In this document: one piece after another, positions 1 to 5,905 of the stretch
Layout: each line of letters opens with the position of its first letter
How positions within the stretch are numbered: the first letter of the stretch is position 1
Origin: Fusobacteriales bacterium
GTDB taxonomy: Bacteria > Fusobacteriota > Fusobacteriia > Fusobacteriales > Leptotrichiaceae
Direction of reading: 5' to 3'
Assembly: GCA_031285605.1 (NCBI GenBank)
Contig: JAITVW010000088.1
Span: forward strand, 1-5,905
Length of the DNA stretch: 5,905 bases
The notes under the pieces: model-generated
Database searches by the model: none
Told to the model about the DNA's origin: nothing
Seen by the model: only the letters and a program-made list of their open reading frames with translations
Program-made: the position numbers and the translations under genes

Positions 1-58
1 GCTGAAAAAGGAACTGGCAGATTTCATCAAAAATTTTAAAGATAACTTTGAACAGTAA
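1..58 (+). CDS. atpA: ATP synthase F1 subunit alpha, C-terminal end (partial)
   Basis: Only the last 18 codons are present, read in the frame beginning at base 2 and ending at TAA 56-58. The tail is Leu-Lys-Lys-Glu-Leu-Ala-Asp-Phe-Ile-Lys, then a lysine/phenylalanine-rich end finishing Phe-Glu-Gln. This matches the short amphipathic helix that usually ends bacterial F1 alpha subunits. The alpha subunit forms the F1 hexamer with beta and carries the non-catalytic nucleotide sites. The call rests mainly on position, since atpA normally lies directly upstream of atpG, as it does here with 13 bases between stop and start. The sequence alone would not identify it. Confidence 0.85.
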   Translation, partial: LKKELADFIKNFKDNFEQ

Positions 59-71
59 GTAGGTGTTTTTT
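57..71 (+). promoter_or_regulatory. Ribosome binding site of atpG, deciding the start codon
   Basis: AGGTG at 61-65 lies six bases before ATG 72-74. An in-frame GTG at 63 would give a protein three residues longer, but that GTG is itself part of the Shine-Dalgarno sequence and has no purine-rich site in front of it. ATG 72 also gives the Met-Ser-Ala-Asn-Met-Lys-Glu-Ile-Lys beginning typical of gamma subunits. Confidence 0.7.
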
Positions 72-932
72 ATGTCAGCAAATATGAAAGAAATAAAAGG
101 TAGAATAGAAAGCATAAAGAGTACCAGCCAGATTACAAATGCAATGAACGTAGTATCTTCTACAAAGTTTAAGAAATTTCAGACTTTGACACTAAGCACA
201 AGAAAATATTCGGAAGCAATAGAAGAAACTCTGGGAAATGTGGCCGGCAGCCTGAAGTCTGTACATCATGTCTTTTTTGACGGTAAAAGAGAAGTAAAAA
301 AAATAGGTGTAATAATGATGACTTCAGACAGAGGACTCTGCGGAAGTTTTAACAGCAATACCTTTAAAGAACTGGAAAAGTTAGTGGCAGGCTACGGGGA
401 AAAAGGAGTAAAAGTTTCTGTGATAGCTGTGGGGAGAAAGTCAAGAGACTATTGTAAAAGAAGAGGAATAAATGTAGACGCAGAATATATACAGCTGATT
501 CCCGAGACAATGTTTGAAAAAGCGAAAGGAATAAGTGAAAATATAGCAGAATTCTATTTGAGCGACATATATGACGAAGTGCATATTATTTATTCCAAAT
601 TCATATCTGCAATACAGTATGAACTAAAGGCAGAAAAACTGCTTCCTCTGGAAAGAAGAGAAGCAAAGACTAATAAGGAATACATATTTGAACCTTCAAT
701 AGAAGATGTTTTAAGAAGTTTACTTCCTAAAAGCTTAAATATAAAAATATACCAGTCATTACTGGAAAATACAGCAAGTGAACATTCGGCGAGAATGACG
801 GCAATGCAGAGTGCAAGCGATAATGCCAAGGATATACTTGATGAATTGACATTAGATTATAACAGAGTCAGACAGTCGATTATTACACAGGAGCTTACTG
901 AGATAATCGGCGGATCAAATGCCTTAAAATAG
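72..932 (+). CDS. atpG: ATP synthase F1 subunit gamma
   Basis: This is the central rotor shaft of F1. It couples ion flow through membrane Fo to catalysis in the alpha3beta3 hexamer, on the cytoplasmic face of the membrane. The product is 286 residues, the usual length. The N-terminal coiled-coil helix (about 1-55) carries the family pattern MKEIKGRI...IT.AM. A conserved [11 protein letters not shown] segment falls at about 84-94, where most homologues read CGGLN or similar. The C-terminal helix (about 230-286) holds a [21 protein letters not shown] stretch and the gamma signature [12 protein letters not shown] at about 271-282. ATG 72 is chosen over GTG 63 because of the ribosome binding site. 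Genes atpA upstream and atpD 18 bases downstream place it in the atp operon. It has no interruption or unusual composition. Confidence 0.97.
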   Translation: MSANMKEIKGRIESIKSTSQITNAMNVVSSTKFKKFQTLTLSTRKYSEAIEETLGNVAGSLKSVHHVFFDGKREVKKIGVIMMTSDRGLCGSFNSNTFKELEKLVAGYGEKGVKVSVIAVGRKSRDYCKRRGINVDAEYIQLIPETMFEKAKGISENIAEFYLSDIYDEVHIIYSKFISAIQYELKAEKLLPLERREAKTNKEYIFEPSIEDVLRSLLPKSLNIKIYQSLLENTASEHSARMTAMQSASDNAKDILDELTLDYNRVRQSIITQELTEIIGGSNALK

Positions 933-935
933 TAG

Positions 936-2348
<1,413 letters not shown>

Positions 2349-2350
2349 TT

Positions 2351-2755
2351 ATGGCAAAATCTTTTAATGTAGAAGCTATAACACCATCAGGAGTGGCTTT
2401 TTCCACTACTGCCGAATTTTTGAAACTAAGAACTGTAAACGGAGATATAGGAATAATGGCTGATCATATGCCTTTGGTTACTGAACTGAGCTATGGTGAA
2501 ATGATAGTAAAGCAGGAAAAAGGTGAGGAAGTTCGTTACTATATTGACGGCGGTTTTATGGAAGTCAACAAAGAGAGGGTTCTTATCCTTGGTGATGAAA
2601 TAATAGAATCAAGTCAGATTGATATAGAAAGAGCACAAAGAGAAAAGGAAGTTGAAGAATCGAAATTATCCAAGCTGAAAGAGGAAGAAGATATAGCCAG
2701 AGCTAATAAGAAGATTCAGGAAAATCTTATGAAAATAAAAATAGGAAGCAGATAA
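2351..2755 (+). CDS. atpC: ATP synthase F1 subunit epsilon
   Basis: Epsilon joins the gamma shaft to the c-ring, and in many bacteria its C-terminal helices hold back ATP hydrolysis. The 134-residue product has both standard domains. The N-terminal beta sandwich (about 1-85) includes the conserved GDIGIMADHMPLVT stretch at 31-44 and YYIDGGFMEV at 63-72. A charged helical hairpin (about 88-130) is rich in Glu and Lys. The full hairpin suggests the inhibitory arm is present, but whether it inhibits cannot be read from the sequence. AGGTGAG at 2339-2345, inside the end of atpD, gives a ribosome binding site five bases before ATG, so translation of beta and epsilon is probably coupled. It is the last gene of the operon, with a terminator beginning seven bases after the stop. 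Confidence 0.97.
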   Translation: MAKSFNVEAITPSGVAFSTTAEFLKLRTVNGDIGIMADHMPLVTELSYGEMIVKQEKGEEVRYYIDGGFMEVNKERVLILGDEIIESSQIDIERAQREKEVEESKLSKLKEEEDIARANKKIQENLMKIKIGSR

Positions 2756-2761
2756 ATAAAG

Positions 2762-2800
2762 TATCTATAAAATTTGATTTTATAGATATTTTTACTTTTT
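2762..2800 (+). terminator. Rho-independent terminator of the atp operon
   Basis: A perfect 12-bp inverted repeat, arms 2762-2773 and 2777-2788 with a TTG loop, starts seven bases after the atpC stop. It can be lengthened by a G-U pair and several A-U pairs, and it runs into TTTTTACTTTTT. The stem holds a single G-C pair, which is weak per pair but made up for by its length. Confidence 0.88.
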
Positions 2801-2883
2801 GGGGGAAGAAAGCAAAATAGGTATTTTACCATAAAAAATATGGAAATATAAAGAGATTTCAAAGTAATGTTTGATAGAATGGC

Positions 2884-2910
2884 TATACTAATTGATAGAT
2901 AAGAGGAGAT
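2884..2910 (+). promoter_or_regulatory. Likely promoter -10 and ribosome binding site of the META lipoprotein gene
   Basis: TATACT at 2884-2889 is a good -10 hexamer, though no clear -35 sits 16-18 bases upstream. TTGATA at 2871-2876 would need TAGATA at 2896-2901 as partner, with a long 19-base spacer. AGAGGAGAT at 2902-2910 is a strong Shine-Dalgarno sequence six bases before ATG 2917. A separate promoter is expected because the atp terminator lies just upstream. Confidence 0.45.
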
Positions 2911-2916
2911 GTTAAA

Positions 2917-3378
2917 ATGAAAAAGTTTTTTTTAGCTGCAATTTCTGTTTTTTTTCTGTTTAGTTGCAGTAATACTACAACATTGCAGGGTAACGGTACT
3001 ACAGGTACAGGAATTACTGTTAAACAAAAAGATATAGCTGACACATCATGGAAACTTACAGCAATTTCAGGTGAGAAAATAACGCCAAAAATGATGGACG
3101 GCCAAGAGGCAGGAGCAATAACTCTTGATATAACAGCTGATAAAATAAGCGGAAGTGCGGGAGTAAACAGATATTTCGGGACTTATACACTAAATGGCAA
3201 AAATATTACGTTAAGCGGAGTAGGGAGCACAAGAATGATGGGACCACAGGATTTGATGGAAAAAGAATCTAAATATCTGTCAGCGCTTGGCAATGTAACA
3301 GGTTTTGAATTCAAAGACAATAATACTCTGGTATTGAAAGCAGGAGCAGAGACACTGACTTTTACTAAGGTAAAATAA
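2917..3378 (+). CDS. META-domain (HslJ-like) lipoprotein
   Basis: The 153-residue product begins with a lipoprotein signal: Lys2-Lys3, a hydrophobic core, and lipobox Leu-Phe-Ser-Cys at 14-17, so Cys17 would be lipidated after cleavage. A Thr/Gly/Asn-rich linker follows (18-38), then one META domain (about 40-152). The domain start SWKLTAISG is at 44-52, the core GVNRYFGTY at 82-90, and the STRMMGP motif at 104-110. META proteins such as E. coli HslJ are small envelope beta-rich proteins linked to heat and novobiocin resistance; their biochemical role is not settled. Oddly, the two cysteines usual in this family (GCNRY and MACP) are Val83 and Gly109 here. The gene stands alone, with its own ribosome binding site, probable promoter and terminator, and is unrelated to the atp operon. 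The domain call is firm; the function is unknown. Confidence 0.88.
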   Translation: MKKFFLAAISVFFLFSCSNTTTLQGNGTTGTGITVKQKDIADTSWKLTAISGEKITPKMMDGQEAGAITLDITADKISGSAGVNRYFGTYTLNGKNITLSGVGSTRMMGPQDLMEKESKYLSALGNVTGFEFKDNNTLVLKAGAETLTFTKVK

Positions 3379-3393
3379 AAAAATACATAAATG

Positions 3394-3421
3394 ATCAATC
3401 GTTTTGGCGGTTGATTTTTTT
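3394..3421 (+). terminator. Rho-independent terminator after the META lipoprotein gene
   Basis: An 8-bp stem (arms ATCAATCG 3394-3401 and CGGTTGAT 3408-3415, one G-U pair, loop TTTTGG) is followed directly by a run of seven T's. It lies 15 bases after the stop codon. Confidence 0.85.
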
Positions 3422-3542
3422 ATGCAAAAAGAACCTGAGTCTTAGATTCTTTAAGTCTTTTACAGTTTTTTTCAAACTGTTTTATTTCTATTTCAAGATT
3501 TTTAGTTTAATGCAGTTTTTGTTTGATTATTGATGAGAAATG
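3422..3542. other. AT-rich spacer with a weak hairpin, no intact gene
   Basis: A 7-bp inverted repeat, ACAGTTT at 3462-3468 and AAACTGT at 3474-3480, precedes TTTTATTT on the + strand. It could be a backup terminator but is weak. On the - strand a short open stretch reads a Lys/Glu-rich helix-like peptide (...NLEIEIKQFEKNCKRLKESK...) ending at a TAA just after the lipoprotein terminator. It has no start codon with a ribosome binding site. It lies directly downstream of the broken transporter gene, so it could be a scrap of a following gene, but I cannot identify it. Confidence 0.3.
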
Positions 3543-3801
3543 TTAGTTATTTTCCAAAGTCCAAATATGTTTATCTGCTCGAAAAGGCAGGCAGGATAAC
3601 ATGCCGAAAACATCAATTATAAAAAACAACATCGCAGCTCCGGAACCTTTTTCCGCTCTGAATAAAGAAACCCACAGGCTTCCTGCTGTTGGTATGACTG
3701 AAATTGGTCATTGCACTTCCAAGTGAAGAAAATGCTTGTATAATCTATAAAATAATGAATGAATGAAGTTCTAAAATAGTTGTCTTAATATTTTTTATCA
3801 T
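3543..3801 (-). pseudogene. Collapsed MFS transporter gene (both ends kept, core deleted)
   Basis: On the - strand an AAAGGAGA ribosome binding site (3815-3808) lies six bases before ATG 3801-3799. The frame reads MIKNIKTTIL..., meets TAG about 18 codons in (after FIIL), then continues IIQAFSSLGSAMTNF. The last part matches the first transmembrane helix of MFS permeases, commonly ...SLGSAMTNFAL.... Right after this the frame that makes sense shifts by one base and reads AGSLWVSLF..EKGSGAAMLF, FIIDVFGMLSCLPF and RADKHIWTLENN, ending at TAA 3545-3543. This looks like the final transmembrane helix and C-terminal tail of the same transporter type: a KGSGAAM-like turn, a hydrophobic helix, then a charged (R/K)xxKxIxxLE tail. 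About 300 codons of the middle are missing. The remnant is therefore an internal deletion plus a nonsense mutation and a frame change at or near the join. Substrate unknown; the identification is by eye. Confidence 0.68.
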
Positions 3802-3958
3802 GGTTTTTCTCCTTTAATATTTTTGTTAATCGCAGTATTTGTAATAAATAAAATGATTTACAACTAATATTAATATATAATGAATATAAAATAATTTTTT
3901 TACTAATTTATGAATCTTCTAAATATGATATTACTGATTTTATGTGAAAATAGCCAAC
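3802..3958. other. AT-rich spacer upstream of the MFS remnant
   Basis: No coding potential is visible. The stretch holds the ribosome binding site of the transporter remnant (3808-3815) and a spaced inverted repeat, TTGTAA at 3839-3844 and TTACAA at 3858-3863 (13 bases between arms). The repeat lies about 40 bases upstream of the remnant start, where a regulator site of the lost gene could be. TATAAT-like strings occur on both strands but are expected at this base composition, so I call no promoter. Confidence 0.4.
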
Positions 3959-4005
3959 AAAAGGCTGTTTTGAGAAAAATAAATTTTTCTACAATACAGC
4001 CTTTT
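3959..4005 (-). terminator. Two-part hairpin terminator of the EEP-family gene
   Basis: A perfect 10-bp outer stem (AAAAGGCTGT 3959-3968 with ACAGCCTTTT 3996-4005) encloses a second 8-bp hairpin (AGAAAAAT 3973-3980 with ATTTTTCT 3983-3990). It begins 15 bases after the stop of the leftward gene. Read leftward, the outer arm ends in CCTTTT and is followed after a short gap by TATTTT. Read rightward it is flanked by T's as well, so it could act in both directions. Confidence 0.8.
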
Positions 4006-4020
4006 ATAATATTTTGGATT

Positions 4021-4872
4021 TTACTGTTCCAGTAATTTTAGATCAACAATAACCGGTATATGATCACTGACTGTTTTCCAGTCTGTATCTTTTTCAGTTC
4101 CTGTATTAGGTACATATACTTTTTCTGCTTTCCAGACCTGTGCGTTATTTAAAAATATCTGATCAATAGCTACTTCAGGATTAACTGCAGGCCATGTTCT
4201 GTGATCAGTTTTTCCGTCGAATACCGTAGTCCAGTATCTTTCCATTTCTTTGCCGATTACTGAATTCAATGTATCGTTAAAATCACCGGCAAGTATCTTT
4301 ATTCCCCTCATATCAAGAGTAATTTCATTAATAGTTCTTACTTGCTGTAATCTGATATTAGGGTCTTCATGCCAGTCTAAGTGAGTATTTATAAAAGTTA
4401 CAGGTATTTCAAATCCCGGAACGTCTACTTTAGTTACTAAAGCAATTCTGGGTTCTTCTTCTTTCTTGGTATCGGTATTAGTATACGGAAGCTTGATAAT
4501 TTCATTGCTTACAATGGGATGCTTTGATAATACGGCTATTCCGTATTCTCCGCCTTGAAAATCAATAGTTTTGCCATATACATAATTATATCCTGTTAAT
4601 TCCGAAAGAACCTTGATCTGATCGGTTTTACCGCTTCTTTCAGTATTTCTGTCCACTTCCTGAACAGCTATAATATCCGGATTGATTTTTTTGATGGTTT
4701 CGGCTGTCAGTTTCAAATCTACTTTAAAATTATTGGCTCCTGCGGCAATATTGTATGTTGCGACTCTGATTTTCGGATTGGAATTTATTATGACTTTGTT
4801 GTGTAAGATTTTTTCTTCTCCGTAAATAAAACATGATAAAACTAAAATTAATGAAATAAATAATTTATTCAT
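4021..4872 (-). CDS. Exported endonuclease/exonuclease/phosphatase (EEP) family hydrolase
   Basis: The 283-residue product has the metal-dependent EEP fold shared by DNase I, exonuclease III, sphingomyelinases and inositol phosphatases, which cleaves phosphodiester or phosphomonoester bonds. An N-terminal signal (1-18, MNKLFISLILVLSCFIYG) sends it out of the cytoplasm. Cleavage after Gly18 fits signal peptidase I; Leu-Ser-Cys14 is a poor lipobox but leaves lipidation possible. Motifs in order: TYNI with Asn41, QEVD with metal ligand Glu72, GGEYGIAVLSK 107-117, Arg142, THLDW 163-167 with His164 and Asp166, GDFND 196-200 with Asp197 and Asn199, AIDQIF 235-240, and SDH 269-271 with the general-base His271. 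All catalytic residues are present. The compact form with QEVDRNTERS and THLDW resembles secreted family members annotated as hydrolases, and the substrate cannot be told. AGGAGGT (4885-4879) lies six bases before the ATG. Confidence 0.9.
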   Translation of the reverse strand: MNKLFISLILVLSCFIYGEEKILHNKVIINSNPKIRVATYNIAAGANNFKVDLKLTAETIKKINPDIIAVQEVDRNTERSGKTDQIKVLSELTGYNYVYGKTIDFQGGEYGIAVLSKHPIVSNEIIKLPYTNTDTKKEEEPRIALVTKVDVPGFEIPVTFINTHLDWHEDPNIRLQQVRTINEITLDMRGIKILAGDFNDTLNSVIGKEMERYWTTVFDGKTDHRTWPAVNPEVAIDQIFLNNAQVWKAEKVYVPNTGTEKDTDWKTVSDHIPVIVDLKLLEQ

Positions 4873-4878
4873 ATAAGT

Positions 4879-4915
4879 ACCTCCTGATATTTGATTTTAT
4901 ATACTTAAAATTATA
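4879..4915 (-). promoter_or_regulatory. Promoter -10 and ribosome binding site of the EEP-family gene
   Basis: On the - strand a perfect TATAAT (4915-4910) lies 37 bases upstream of the start codon, and AGGAGGT (4885-4879) is a full Shine-Dalgarno sequence. The -35 is poor: only T-rich strings such as AGTTTT occur near 4938-4933. The perfect -10 in a separately terminated gene supports a promoter here, but the base composition makes chance matches common. Confidence 0.45.
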
Positions 4916-5436
4916 GTATCAATAGTAATAAGAAAACTAAAAATATTTATAATAGCAGATATAGCTGGTTATTGAAAAAACCTAATTTATAAGTATTCTA
5001 ACATAGAGCGAGGAAGTTGTACAACAAATATCTTGTAATTTAATAATTTCTGTTTGGATAATATAATGTTAGACATTAGCTAACCAAAAAGAGAAGGAAG
5101 AAAATGTAGGTTTTTGGCAAGAGGTTGTTGTTATTTGATTATGATGTGTTTTTCTTTTTTTATAGAAGACTTTTTTTATCCGTTATTTAATACTTAAATT
5201 GTAAAATAAAATACAACATTTTTTCATAAATTAAGAAATTACAAATACAATCGGAATCATTCCGGCTCTTTTTGCACTGACTCTGACTTGTTCCCGATAT
5301 TTTCAGTTATACAAACCTTGGTTTTCTTAAATACGGGTATTTTTATTTTTTAGGCTGCTGTACTTTAATATTATGATTTAAGATAATGTAAAAAACTGAT
5401 ATAAGAAAGCAGGTAAGATTCCGTCTTTATTTATTT
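4916..5436. other. Long non-coding stretch, probably gene remains
   Basis: No intact gene of more than a few dozen codons is seen on either strand over about 520 bases. Contents: a perfect 10-bp palindrome GTTGTACAAC (5016-5025); an orphan promoter, palindrome and ribosome-binding-site cassette (5033-5109, listed separately); a T-rich stretch (5140-5180); a short palindrome CGGAAT-C-ATTCCG (5252-5264); and two tiny hairpins, AAACC/GGTTT at 5313-5324 and AAATAC/GTATTT at 5329-5342, the second before a T-rich tract. On the - strand a 23-codon scrap (about 5299-5231, ...KRAGMIPIVFVIS then TAA) ends in a hydrophobic segment and is a little more GC-rich than its surroundings, as a decaying gene might be. 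I cannot name it. No clear terminator follows the leftward acetyltransferase gene. Confidence 0.4.
5033..5109 (+). promoter_or_regulatory. Orphan promoter, palindromic site and ribosome binding site with start-stop ATG-TAG
   Basis: TATAAT at 5062-5067 is a perfect -10; TTTAAT at 5039-5044 is a weak -35 with a 17-base spacer, and TTGTAA at 5033 is a better hexamer but too far away. Directly downstream is GTTAG-7-CTAAC (5068-5084), containing the 8-bp palindrome TTAGCTAA (5076-5083), where a repressor could sit on the transcription start. AGAAGGAAG (5092-5100) then precedes ATG 5104-5106, which is followed at once by TAG. Downstream codons stay open for about 25 triplets without a recognisable product. 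The arrangement looks like the front end of a lost gene. Which regulator, if any, binds is unknown. Confidence 0.4.
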
Positions 5437-5718
5437 TTACTTATCAATATTTACATCATCAAATTCAGGAGACTCAAATTTTTTAACTACATACGAGCAT
5501 ATCGGTTTGATCTTAAATTTATTTTCTCTTGCATAAATAACTGCTGTATTTAGAAGCTTTCCGGCAATTCCCAGACTTCTAAGCTTGTCTGAAACATAAG
5601 TGTGGTCGAAAATTAAAATATCTCCGTTTTTCTTATATGTTAATTCAGCCAGAGTCTTCTTTTCATCATCGTCAAATATGAAAAAGCCCTTATTCTCAAG
5701 ATGTTTTATTCCAGTCAT
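5437..5718 (-). CDS. Short GCN5-like N-acetyltransferase (YidJ/Acetyltransf_CG type)
   Basis: The 93-residue product matches the compact GNAT group (Pfam Acetyltransf_CG, the YidJ/YjdJ type), a single minimal acetyl-CoA-binding domain. The group pattern is clear: strands at about 12-38 with Ala24-Glu25-Leu26 and ILIFDHTYV (34-42); the acetyl-CoA loop and helix RSLGIAGKLL (47-56, normally R-G-x-G-I/L-A/G-x-x-L); the helix AVIYAREN (59-66); and the end KIKPICSYV (69-77) with Pro72, Cys74 and Tyr76, typical of this group. The pyrophosphate loop reads Arg-Ser-Leu-Gly-Ile-Ala-Gly, so the first glycine is Ser48. The acceptor is unknown for most of the group. AAAGGCGG (5735-5728) is nine bases before the ATG, an imperfect site. 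It lies 24 bases after the stop of the upstream gene, so the two are probably co-transcribed. Confidence 0.85.
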   Translation of the reverse strand: MTGIKHLENKGFFIFDDDEKKTLAELTYKKNGDILIFDHTYVSDKLRSLGIAGKLLNTAVIYARENKFKIKPICSYVVKKFESPEFDDVNIDK

Positions 5719-5742
5719 ATAAATTTTCCGCCTTTCTGTTAT

Positions 5743-5905
5743 TTATATCCATACTTTAAATTCTTTATTTATTTTTTTCAGGGAATCCTGATCAGGTATA
5801 AAATACCATACACCTTTCATCATTTTTCCGTTACCTTCCAGATCGAATGTTTCATAATTGCTTCCGTGAACTGCTATGGCAGGAAGTATTGATATAAATC
5901 TGAGC
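5743..5905 (-). CDS. C-terminal part of an unrecognised protein (partial)
   Basis: The gene enters from the right edge on the - strand. The last 53 codons are read from 5904 down to TAA at 5745-5743. The visible end begins LRFISILPAIAVHG, then SNYETFDLEGNGKMMKGVW, then YFIPDQDSLKKINKEFKVWI. It has a hydrophobic start, a Gly/Asn turn and a charged last helix, and no motif I can assign to a family. Codon use matches the neighbouring genes, the frame is unbroken, and the stop falls 24 bases before the acetyltransferase start, so it is most likely a real gene in the same leftward operon. The promoter is outside the window. Confidence 0.6.
   Translation of the reverse strand, partial: LRFISILPAIAVHGSNYETFDLEGNGKMMKGVWYFIPDQDSLKKINKEFKVWI

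Noticed and set aside
63..74. GTG at 63 as the atpG start
   Set aside because: It lies inside the Shine-Dalgarno sequence of ATG 72, and the three added residues (Met-Phe-Phe) are not a usual gamma-subunit beginning.
590..829. 79-codon open frame on the - strand inside atpG
   Set aside because: It lies wholly opposite a conserved gene, has no ribosome binding site and resembles no family; it is a shadow of atpG.
3183..3398. 71-codon open frame on the - strand opposite the META lipoprotein gene
   Set aside because: It overlaps the conserved META domain and begins inside the terminator hairpin, so it is a shadow frame.
3751..3768. Tandem GAAT units as a phase-variation repeat
   Set aside because: There are only about three GAAT units, they lie inside the transporter remnant, and the frame is already broken elsewhere, so no switching role is supported.
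5016..5025. Perfect palindrome GTTGTACAAC as an operator
   Set aside because: It is ten bases long with no promoter element at a fitting distance and no second copy seen in the window; not enough to call a site.
5252..5270. CGGAAT-C-ATTCCG followed by CTCTTTTT as a + strand terminator
   Set aside because: A one-base centre leaves only a short foldable stem, and no + strand gene lies upstream to be terminated.
5231..5360. Possible SecY fragment, from the short similarity GMIPIVF and an IKIPV string in another frame
   Set aside because: Only six or seven residues agree, spread over two frames, which is within chance; an essential-gene scrap here would be surprising.
5701..5892. 63-codon open frame on the + strand at the right end
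   Set aside because: It overlaps two - strand frames, one a recognised acetyltransferase, and encodes a Phe/Tyr-rich low-complexity peptide without a ribosome binding site.

Overview
The window comes from a low-GC bacterial chromosome. Coding regions use mostly AGA for arginine and A/T-ending codons, and the intergenic stretches are very AT-rich. Gene order, codon use and the style of the ATP synthase proteins suggest a fusobacterium, probably a Leptotrichia/Sebaldella-like member. That placement is inference from general familiarity and was not checked by a search.

Left part (1-2793, + strand): the end of an F-type ATP synthase operon in the standard order. It holds the last codons of atpA (alpha), then complete atpG (gamma), atpD (beta) and atpC (epsilon). 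Spacing is tight, each gene has a good ribosome binding site, and a strong AT-rich hairpin terminator closes the operon. The gamma shaft, catalytic beta subunit and epsilon regulator are all intact, so this end of the F1 motor looks functional. The ion used (H+ or Na+) cannot be told, because subunits a and c lie outside the window.

Middle (2794-4020): a separately transcribed small lipoprotein with a META (HslJ-type) domain, on + and ending at its own terminator. It is followed by about 600 bases with no intact gene. This stretch holds the decayed remnant of a major facilitator superfamily (MFS) transporter on the - strand. The remnant keeps a ribosome binding site, the first ~35 codons (with an in-frame stop) and the last ~45 codons in a different frame, with nearly all the transmembrane core missing.

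Right part (4021-5905, - strand): an exported endonuclease/exonuclease/phosphatase-fold hydrolase with a complete motif set and its own promoter and terminator. Next is about 520 bases of non-coding sequence that contains an orphan promoter/operator/RBS-like cassette whose start codon runs straight into a stop. Then come a short GCN5-like acetyltransferase of the compact YidJ/Acetyltransf_CG type and, 24 bases upstream of it, the C-terminal 53 residues of an unrecognised protein in the same apparent transcription unit.

I see no mobile element, CRISPR array, tRNA or rRNA, and no convincing new system. The points most worth a second look are the collapsed MFS transporter gene, the META lipoprotein that has lost both family cysteines, and the orphan promoter with a palindrome near 5033-5109.
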